Shown in pieces: positions 1 to 6,722 of a stretch of 7,227 bases of DNA. The notes below the pieces were generated by a model that had not been told where the DNA came from, did not search any database, and saw only the letters and a program-made list of their open reading frames with translations. The stretch is taken from contig WQST01000059.1 of NCBI GenBank assembly GCA_009787745.1, positions 4,260-11,486 of the forward strand, read 5' to 3'. Position numbers and translations under genes: made by a program. This DNA is from Lachnospiraceae bacterium (lineage in GTDB: Bacteria > Bacillota > Clostridia > Lachnospirales > Lachnospiraceae). Position 1 is the first letter of the stretch, and every line of letters starts with the position of its first letter.

Positions 1-3000
1 CCTTCATCCAAGAAGTCTTAGCTCTCGCCGCCTCACTAAAACAACTCGCCCCCCAAACCGACGTCGCCATCGAACTCGGCGGCGAAGATGCCAAAATCAT
101 CTATTTCGAAGGTGGAAACGCCGAACAGCGCATGAACGGTATCTGCGCAGGCGGAACAGGTTCATTCATCGATCAAATGGCGGCACTCCTCAAATGCGAT
201 TTAGACGGACTAAATACATATGCCATGAACCACCGCTCCGTCTATACCATCGCCGCCCGCTGCGGTGTTTTCGCGAAATCCGATATCCAGCCCTTAATTA
301 ATGACGGCGCCGCCAAAGAAGACCTCGCCGCATCTATTTTCCGCGCGGTCGTAAACCAAACCATCCAAGGTCTCGCCTGCGGTAAGCCAATCCGCGGTCA
401 TGTCGCTTTCTTAGGCGGACCCCTTTACTTTTTGTCAGAACTAAAAGCCGCTTTTATCGAGACTTTGAAACTTGACGACGAGCACGTCGTAAATACCGAA
501 TTGTCACATCTTTACGCCGCCATCGGCGCCGCTTTATATGCCTATGAGCTTAACCAGGAAGCCAATTTCACCCTCTATCAATTAACCGACATGCTTTCCG
601 CGCAAATCAAAATGGAGTTTGAAGTTCAAAGAATCGAACCGCTTTTTACAAGTGAAAAAGAATATGACGCTTTCGTTAAACGTCATGATAAAGCACAGGT
701 CAAAGTCAAAGACCTGCCCACCTACCGCGGCAACTGCTATCTCGGTATCGACGCGGGGTCAACGACGACCAAAGCCGCCCTGATTGCCGAGGACGGAGCC
801 TTACTCCATTCATTCTATCGCAATAATGACGGAAGCCCGATTAAAACCGCCATTACCGCGCTTAAGGAAATCTACCGGAAATTACCGCCCGATGCCAAAA
901 TCGTCCGCTCATGTGCGACAGGCTACGGCGAGCATCTGATGAAAGCCGCATTTATACTCGACAGCGGCGAAGTCGAAACCGTCGCCCATTATCACGCCGC
1001 CGCCTTCTTTAATCCCGACGTTGAAAGCATTCTCGATATCGGCGGTCAGGACATGAAATTCATCAAAATCAAAAATAACGCCGTTGATAATGTGCTCCTA
1101 AACGAAGCATGTTCATCAGGTTGCGGCTCTTTCATCGAAACCTTCGCCAAGACACTTAATAAAAGCGTTCAAACCTTCGCCAAAGAAGCCATCTTCGCCG
1201 AAAATCCCATTGACCTTGGCACCCGCTGTACCGTTTTTATGAATTCCAAAGTAAAACAAGCCCAAAAGGAAGGTGCGCGCATCGCCGATATCTCCGCCGG
1301 GTTAGCTTATTCCGTTATCAAAAATGCTTTGTTCAAAGTAATCAAATTAACCGATGTCGAAGACTTAGGCAATAATATCGTTGTTCAGGGCGGTACATTT
1401 CATAACAACGCCGTTCTTCGCAGTTTCGAAAAAATCACGGGCATCAATGCCGTAAGACCCGATATCGCAGGGATTATGGGTGCCTTCGGAGCCGCCTTAA
1501 TCGCCAAAGAAGAATATAAGGCTTACAAAATCCCGACTACGATGCTTTCAATCGAAAAAATTAAAGCTCTGAATTACACTTCCGATATGGCGGTCTGTAA
1601 AGGCTGTACTAACAATTGCCGCCTGACCGTTAATAATTTCACGGGCGGCCGCCAATATATCTCGGGAAACCGCTGTGAAAGAGGATTAGGTTTTAACAAA
1701 AACAAAGATGGCATCCCGAATTTATATGAGTACAAACTCGAACGCCAATTTGACTATACCCCGCTCACCCCCGATCTGGCGACGCGCGGTACCGTCGGCA
1801 TTCCCAGAGTTCTTAACATTTATGAAAACTACCCTTTCTGGCACACCTTTTTTACGGCTTTGGGATACCGCATCGTCCTTTCCCCGCCATCACATCAAAA
1901 GATATATGAGCTTGGGATCGATTCGATCCCCAGTGAGTCGGTTTGTTATCCCGCTAAGTTGGTTCACGGTCATATTAAGTGGCTTTTGAATCGTGAAGTT
2001 GACTTTATCTTCTACCCTGCCCTTTTTTATGAACGGCAGGAGTTTCCTGATGCGAACAATCATTATAACTGCCCGATTGTTGTTTCATATTCCGAAAACA
2101 TCAAGAATAATATGGAAGAAATAAGTCATGGCAAGGTTATTTTACGCAATCCTTTTATGTCATTTAAGAACATCAATACCGTCACTAAAGCTCTTGCCGC
2201 GGAATTTAGCGAGATACCGCCGCGTGAGATAATTCGTGCCGCAAGTCTGGCTTACAAAGAACAGGAAAAAGCCCGCGAAGACATCAAATTAAAGGGTGAA
2301 GAAGCACTGCGTTTCATGAGCGAAACGGGACGAAAAGGAATTGTTTTAGCAGGGCGCCCTTATCATATCGACCCCGAAATCCATCATGGCATCCCCGATT
2401 TAATCAATTCATATGGCTTGGTCGTTTTATCCGAAGACGCGGTTTCACATCTTGGCAAGCCGAAACGCCCGCTTTTGGCTTCCGACCAATGGATGTACCA
2501 TACAAGGCTTTATGCCGCCGCCGATTTCGTGAAAACGCGCGGCGACTTGGAACTAATCCAGTTAAATTCTTTCGGCTGCGGCCTTGACGCGGTTACGACC
2601 GACTTAGTCGCAGATATTCTTAATAGTTCCGAAAAGATTTATACCTGCATAAAAATTGATGAAGTCAATAGCCTTGGAGCGGCAAGAATCAGGATTCGCT
2701 CATTACTTTCGGCAATCAAAACCCGTGAGCAAGAACACCACATCCGTGAAATTACCGAGACTTGCGCTTCTTACCCGCTGTTTACTGCTGAAATGAAAAA
2801 AACGCATACGATTTTGGTGCCGCAGATGTCGCCGATTCATTTTCAGTTATTGGAAGGTGCTTTTAATTCCTGCGGTTATAAAGCGGTCGTCTTGCCAAAT
2901 GACAATAAACGTGCCACCGATATCGCCCTCAAATACGTCAACAATGATGCCTGCTACCCTTCGCTCTTAGTTATCGGGCAAATTTTGGATGCTTTGCTCT

Positions 3001-4031
3001 CCGGTGCTTATGACCCTGAGCGAACAGCGGTCATTATGACCCAAACAGGCGGGGGATGCCGAGCGACTAATTATGTCAGTTTCATCCGCCGGGCGCTCGC
3101 TAATGCGGGAATGCCTGATGTCCCGATAATTTCGCTTAATTTATCAGGTTTGGAAAATTCACCGGGGTTAAAAATTAATGCAAAATTATTGCTTAAGCTT
3201 GGTTACGGAATTATTCTGGGTGATATCTTTATGCGCTGTATATATCGGATGCGCCCTTACGAGGAATTGACCAACTCAGTCAATGAGCTTCACGAGCAAT
3301 GGCTCTTAAAATGCCGAAATTTTTTGGGTAAAAAACATGCAGGATTGTTTAGTTATCTGAAATTCCGCCGCTTAAGCCGTAAAATCATCAAGTCCTTCGA
3401 CAAAATAAAGATTACGGATGAGTTAAAGCCGCGTGTCGGCATCGTCGGCGAAATCCTCGTCAAATACGCGCCGTCAGCCAACAATAACCTTGTCAAACTA
3501 TTAGAAGATGAAGGAGCCGAAGCAGTTGTACCTGATTTGATTGATTTTATTCTCTATTGCTTTTATAATCAAATATATAAGGCCAAGCGGCTTGGGACAG
3601 ATCGCAAAACAGCTTACATCGCCGAACTCGCGATACATATAATTGAAGCTATCCGCCGGCCGGCGGTTAAAGCTTTTCGGAAAAGCAATAATTTTTCCGA
3701 GCCGATCGGCATTAAGAAGCTGGCAAGGCTGGCGGAACCGATTGTTTCACTCGGGAATCAGACAGGGGAAGGCTGGCTTCTGACAGGGGAAATGGCGGAA
3801 CTTATCGGCGACGGCGTAAACAATATCATTTGTGCGCAGCCTTTTGGTTGTCTGCCGAATCATATTGTCGGAAAGGGTGTTATTAAGGAGTTAAGGCGGC
3901 TTAATCCGTCGGCGAACATCGTTGCAATTGATTATGACCCGGGCGCCGGTGAGGTCAATCAGCTAAATCGAATCAAGTTAATGCTGGGAACGGCGGTTAA
4001 GAATTTAACGCCTGAGAACCATGATATTTGA
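1..4031 (+). CDS. Giant acyl-CoA dehydratase activase-related protein (two ASKHA ATPase domains + DUF2229/HgdB-like modules), 5'-truncated
   Basis: The reading frame is open from base 3 to the TGA at 4029-4031. The Met at 132 is not the true start: the 43 codons before it encode family sequence (GGEDAK, then EGG), so the start lies upstream of the window. Numbering below counts that Met as 1. ASKHA domain 1 (visible to about 143) has CAGGTGSF (Cys5) and ARCGVF (Cys44); its first phosphate loop is off the window. ASKHA domain 2 (about 203-460) is complete: GIDAGSTTTK (205-214), DIGGQD (302-307), ACSSGCGSF (Cys327) and TRCTVF (Cys366). The Cys pairs match those that bind the bridging [4Fe-4S] cluster in HgdC-type activators. 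A CxxCxxxC...C linker follows (489-515). Two HgdB-like modules follow (about 555-865 and 891-1292), with CYP and FGC motifs in each and GRPYHIDPEI in the first. By family, it couples ATP hydrolysis to low-potential electron transfer in the cytoplasm; the substrate is unknown. Family identity is secure, the reaction is inferred. Confidence 0.93.
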   Translation, partial: FIQEVLALAASLKQLAPQTDVAIELGGEDAKIIYFEGGNAEQRMNGICAGGTGSFIDQMAALLKCDLDGLNTYAMNHRSVYTIAARCGVFAKSDIQPLINDGAAKEDLAASIFRAVVNQTIQGLACGKPIRGHVAFLGGPLYFLSELKAAFIETLKLDDEHVVNTELSHLYAAIGAALYAYELNQEANFTLYQLTDMLSAQIKMEFEVQRIEPLFTSEKEYDAFVKRHDKAQVKVKDLPTYRGNCYLGIDAGSTTTKAALIAEDGALLHSFYRNNDGSPIKTAITALKEIYRKLPPDAKIVRSCATGYGEHLMKAAFILDSGEVETVAHYHAAAFFNPDVESILDIGGQDMKFIKIKNNAVDNVLLNEACSSGCGSFIETFAKTLNKSVQTFAKEAIFAENPIDLGTRCTVFMNSKVKQAQKEGARIADISAGLAYSVIKNALFKVIKLTDVEDLGNNIVVQGGTFHNNAVLRSFEKITGINAVRPDIAGIMGAFGAALIAKEEYKAYKIPTTMLSIEKIKALNYTSDMAVCKGCTNNCRLTVNNFTGGRQYISGNRCERGLGFNKNKDGIPNLYEYKLERQFDYTPLTPDLATRGTVGIPRVLNIYENYPFWHTFFTALGYRIVLSPPSHQKIYELGIDSIPSESVCYPAKLVHGHIKWLLNREVDFIFYPALFYERQEFPDANNHYNCPIVVSYSENIKNNMEEISHGKVILRNPFMSFKNINTVTKALAAEFSEIPPREIIRAASLAYKEQEKAREDIKLKGEEALRFMSETGRKGIVLAGRPYHIDPEIHHGIPDLINSYGLVVLSEDAVSHLGKPKRPLLASDQWMYHTRLYAAADFVKTRGDLELIQLNSFGCGLDAVTTDLVADILNSSEKIYTCIKIDEVNSLGAARIRIRSLLSAIKTREQEHHIREITETCASYPLFTAEMKKTHTILVPQMSPIHFQLLEGAFNSCGYKAVVLPNDNKRATDIALKYVNNDACYPSLLVIGQILDALLSGAYDPERTAVIMTQTGGGCRATNYVSFIRRALANAGMPDVPIISLNLSGLENSPGLKINAKLLLKLGYGIILGDIFMRCIYRMRPYEELTNSVNELHEQWLLKCRNFLGKKHAGLFSYLKFRRLSRKIIKSFDKIKITDELKPRVGIVGEILVKYAPSANNNLVKLLEDEGAEAVVPDLIDFILYCFYNQIYKAKRLGTDRKTAYIAELAIHIIEAIRRPAVKAFRKSNNFSEPIGIKKLARLAEPIVSLGNQTGEGWLLTGEMAELIGDGVNNIICAQPFGCLPNHIVGKGVIKELRRLNPSANIVAIDYDPGAGEVNQLNRIKLMLGTAVKNLTPENHDI
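1794..4005 (+). other. Internally duplicated HgdB/DUF2229-like modules within the giant activase
   Basis: At the protein level the C-terminal two thirds contains two copies of one fold pattern. Copy 1 (1794-2724) and copy 2 (2802-4005) share, in the same order, a start strand leading to a TALGYRIVL / NSCGYKAVVL segment, a CYP motif followed by a helix (ESVCYPAKL / NDACYPSLL), a second Rossmann-like start (GIVLAGRPYH / VGIVGEILVK), an FGC motif (NSFGCGLDA / QPFGCLPNH), and a closing IDE or IDYDP strand followed by a similar R-x-x-(ML)-x-x-(AL)-x-K-type helix. Copy 1 corresponds to the region usually called DUF2229; copy 2 resembles the 2-hydroxyglutaryl-CoA dehydratase D-component. The alignment was made by eye and no score was computed. 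Confidence 0.7.
1914..1930. repeat. Short perfect inverted repeat inside the activase gene
   Basis: GGGATCGA, one central T, then TCGATCCC: 8-base arms around a single base. It lies wholly inside codons for the GIDSIPSE stretch of the first HgdB-like module. With no spacer it is better viewed as a near-palindrome than a hairpin. No function is claimed. Confidence 0.4.
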
Positions 4032-4054
4032 GGATGACATAAGTTAAGCAGCGC

Positions 4055-4061
4055 AGGAGGA
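4055..4061 (+). promoter_or_regulatory. Strong ribosome binding site of the hybrid histidine kinase gene
   Basis: AGGAGGA lies 6 bases before the ATG at 4068, an ideal Shine-Dalgarno match and spacing, which fixes the kinase start. It sits in the 36-base gap after the activase stop. That gap has no hairpin followed by T residues and no convincing promoter, so the two genes are probably co-transcribed, with independent strong initiation of the kinase. Confidence 0.9.
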
Positions 4062-4067
4062 AAGACT

Positions 4068-6722
4068 ATGAGTGATGCAACACATAAAGAATTTAACTTA
4101 GACAGCAATCATGATCTGACATATTATTTTCATAAATGGGATCCGACAATCCGCAGTTTGATTGCGGAGTGCATCCATTATTATGATTTCAATTTATCAA
4201 TGGACGCCTTAGAGACCGCAGGCGGTTATGCGCAGTCGGTCGTTCCTGCTGATATTCCTCTGACATTCAGTGATATAAGCAGGTATATCGCGGAAAACCT
4301 TGTCCATCCCGACGATTTGATTGAATATAAGAAGAATTTCGACGTCCAATCATTAATTGATAAATACCATCAAGGCGAATATAATTTTACGACTCAACAT
4401 CGGCGTTTACATCAAAACGGTAATTATTTTTGGGCTGAACGTAACATCCAATTATTTATTGACCCCCAAAATGATAATATTCATTGCACAATTATGATTC
4501 GAAAAGTCGCCGATACGATCGCGAGAATGAAAGAGGAGTTGAAAGCAGGCGCACACGAACTGATCAGCGCCAGTGTTCCGGGCGGTATTATTGGGATGTA
4601 TAATCTGCCTAATTATCCTGTTTATTATATCAATGAACATATGCTTAACTTCCTCGGTTATGAATATGATGAATTTATGTCGGCGACTAATTTAGAGACT
4701 GACAAAATCATCCACCCTGACGATGTCCACCGGACAGGGCGGGCAATTACCCAAGCCTGCCGCAAAAACGAATCCTTCGAATTGCAAATCAGAATTATCA
4801 AAAAGGATAAATCCGTCGGCTGGGTTATTATTCGCGGCAAGAAAAATCAGGAAGCCAATTCAAGCAATCAGTTAATTTGTCATTTTACTGATATCACGAA
4901 AATGGTTTCTTTACAAGATGAGTTACAACAAGCGGCGATGGCGGCGGCGGAAGCTTCGAAGATGAAGTCGGCTTTTTTGGCGAATATGAGCCATGAAATC
5001 AGAACCCCGATGAATGGTATCATCGGCTTCATTGAACTGGCACAGGAAGAAGCCAATTTAAGCAAAACCACCCGGGATTATCTGGAAAAAGTAAAGGTCA
5101 GCGCCAACGGCCTTCTTGCAATCGTTAATGATATCCTTGATATTTCGAAAATTGAAGCAGGTAAGGTTGAACTAGAAAAAGTTGATTTCAGCCTTCATGA
5201 TATTTTTAAGCATTGTGAACATCTAAACCGTATTAAAGCCGAAGAAAAGGGGATTGAACTATATTTCGGCCACGAACCTTTTGCATGGATTAAGTTAAAA
5301 AGTGACCCTAACAAAATTACCCAAATAATTAACAATCTCCTCTCCAACGCGATTAAATTCACCCATCAGGGTTCGGTCAAGCTTGAAGCCGCACTCGTCG
5401 CTTCATATGAAAAAATGGTTGAAATCCGCTTTACCATTAAAGATACGGGAATCGGTATGACGAAAGAGCAGCTTACGTATGTCTTTACCCCTTTTCGGCA
5501 AGCCGATCAAACCACGACCCGTAGATATGGCGGAACAGGGCTTGGCCTAAGTATTACGCGTGATATGATCGCCTTAATGGGCGGTGAGCTTATTACGGAA
5601 AGCAAACTCGGCGTCGGTACCACTTTTACTTTTACCCTGACATTTGAAACTGTTGACGATGTTACTAAGCCCAAAAAGAAAGTTGCCGATACATCAGTCA
5701 AAAAACCGCATTTCAAAGGCGAAGTTTTGGTTTGTGAAGATAATATCATTAATCAGCAGGTAATCGTTGAGCATTTATCACGAATTGGCCTAAAAACATT
5801 TATTGCCGCAAACGGGCAGTGTGCTGTCGATATGATTACAGAGCGATTGATGTTAAACAAATCATTTGATTTGATTTTTATGGATATTCATATGCCCGTT
5901 ATGGATGGGATTGAAGCGACACACAAGCTTTTATCACTGGGTATCACGACCCCGATTATTGCCCTGACAGCAAACGCGATGAAGCGTGACCGCGAAAGTT
6001 ATCTGACATTGGGGATGAGTGATTATATTTCGAAGCCTTTTTATGCGCAGGAACTTTGGGCATGTGTGCTTAAATATATGACACCCGTATCAATGGAAGA
6101 AAGTAATCCCAAAGCCGCCATAATTGAAGCCATTAACACGCAAAAAGCAGTCATTAATGAAGAATTGGGGCTTGAAAACGCGGTCTTTGATAAGAAATTA
6201 TATCAGAAATTAAAACATAATTTTTACTTGGATAATGCGAAACGTTATCATGAATTCGCGGGTTATATTAATGAAGCGAATATCGCCGCCGCCAGAAAAG
6301 TCGCGCATTCACTAAAAAGCAGTTCCGCATGGATCGGTGCTTTGGATTTATCCGCGCTTGCCGCGGAACTTGAAGCATGTTTACTGGAAGAAAGATTATG
6401 TTCGGATGAGCAATTGGCGGCGCTTAAGGAAGAACTTACAAATGTTCTCAAAGAGCTTAAGCCGAAAGCCCGCGGCGGCGTCAATTTTTCAAACAAAAAT
6501 GATGATCGGAATACGGCAGTACTTAAGCTTTACGATAAGTTAATCCCTTTAATTAAATGCGGGGATGCCGCTTGTCTTGAATTGCTTCCTGAAATCGATG
6601 ATACTTTTGCTGAGTTCGGCACTTATCGCGACGAACTCATCGAGCAGATTGAGGAATATGATTTCGAAAAGGCTTTACTGACACTTGAACAAATCCGCGA
6701 GCGTTCGGGGTTGTTGGCTTAA
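4068..6722 (+). CDS. Soluble hybrid sensor histidine kinase, PAS-PAS-HisKA-HATPase-REC-HPt
   Basis: Complete 884-residue protein; the ATG follows a strong ribosome binding site and the TAA is at 6720-6722. No signal peptide or membrane segment is visible, so it should be cytoplasmic. Order: PAS_3-like domain 1 (about 30-148, with HPDD at 80-83); PAS domain 2 (about 165-279, HPDD at 216-219, ending DITK); a short signalling coiled coil (279-300); HisKA with SHEIRTPMNG, phosphoacceptor His309; HATPase with N-box NNLLSN (422-427), DTGIGM (459-464), FTPFRQAD (473-480) and GGTGLGLS (488-495); a receiver domain with acidic Glu557/Asp558, phosphoacceptor Asp606, Thr634 and Lys656; an HPt domain with His747 in AHSLKSSS; and a helical tail to 884. 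All catalytic residues for a His309-Asp606-His747 relay are present. No DNA-binding output domain is present, so a separate response regulator must finish the relay. The ligand is unknown. The gene lies 36 bases after the activase gene and overlaps the convergent hydrolase gene by 4 bases. Confidence 0.96.
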   Translation: MSDATHKEFNLDSNHDLTYYFHKWDPTIRSLIAECIHYYDFNLSMDALETAGGYAQSVVPADIPLTFSDISRYIAENLVHPDDLIEYKKNFDVQSLIDKYHQGEYNFTTQHRRLHQNGNYFWAERNIQLFIDPQNDNIHCTIMIRKVADTIARMKEELKAGAHELISASVPGGIIGMYNLPNYPVYYINEHMLNFLGYEYDEFMSATNLETDKIIHPDDVHRTGRAITQACRKNESFELQIRIIKKDKSVGWVIIRGKKNQEANSSNQLICHFTDITKMVSLQDELQQAAMAAAEASKMKSAFLANMSHEIRTPMNGIIGFIELAQEEANLSKTTRDYLEKVKVSANGLLAIVNDILDISKIEAGKVELEKVDFSLHDIFKHCEHLNRIKAEEKGIELYFGHEPFAWIKLKSDPNKITQIINNLLSNAIKFTHQGSVKLEAALVASYEKMVEIRFTIKDTGIGMTKEQLTYVFTPFRQADQTTTRRYGGTGLGLSITRDMIALMGGELITESKLGVGTTFTFTLTFETVDDVTKPKKKVADTSVKKPHFKGEVLVCEDNIINQQVIVEHLSRIGLKTFIAANGQCAVDMITERLMLNKSFDLIFMDIHMPVMDGIEATHKLLSLGITTPIIALTANAMKRDRESYLTLGMSDYISKPFYAQELWACVLKYMTPVSMEESNPKAAIIEAINTQKAVINEELGLENAVFDKKLYQKLKHNFYLDNAKRYHEFAGYINEANIAAARKVAHSLKSSSAWIGALDLSALAAELEACLLEERLCSDEQLAALKEELTNVLKELKPKARGGVNFSNKNDDRNTAVLKLYDKLIPLIKCGDAACLELLPEIDDTFAEFGTYRDELIEQIEEYDFEKALLTLEQIRERSGLLA
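6719..6722. other. TTAA palindrome providing the stop codons of both convergent genes
   Basis: Read on the plus strand, bases 6720-6722 are TAA, the stop of the kinase. Read on the minus strand, bases 6721-6719 are TAA, the stop of the hydrolase. The genes therefore overlap tail to tail by 4 bases and leave no intergenic space for a terminator. Confidence 0.93.

Noticed and set aside
132..134. ATG as the start of the activase gene
   Set aside because: The upstream 43 codons are open and encode conserved family sequence including GGEDAK; the gene begins outside the window.
1708..1989. 93-codon plus-strand reading frame overlapping the activase gene
   Set aside because: It is out of frame inside strongly recognisable DUF2229 coding sequence, and its translation shows no family-like motifs; a shadow frame.
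3653..3666. 14-base perfect palindrome CCGCCGGCCGGCGG
   Set aside because: It is explained by Arg-Arg-Pro-Ala codons in G+C-rich usage; no second copy was noticed and there is no regulatory context.
3672..3696. GCTTTT-CGG-AAAAGC hairpin followed by an AT-rich run, resembling a terminator
   Set aside because: The stem is only 6 mostly A-T pairs, lies in the middle of conserved coding sequence, and the downstream run is interrupted by A residues.
5507..5749. 80-codon minus-strand reading frame opposite the kinase gene
   Set aside because: It lies antisense to the conserved HATPase G2 box and receiver start; low-complexity translation rich in Val, Ser and Pro, typical of a shadow.
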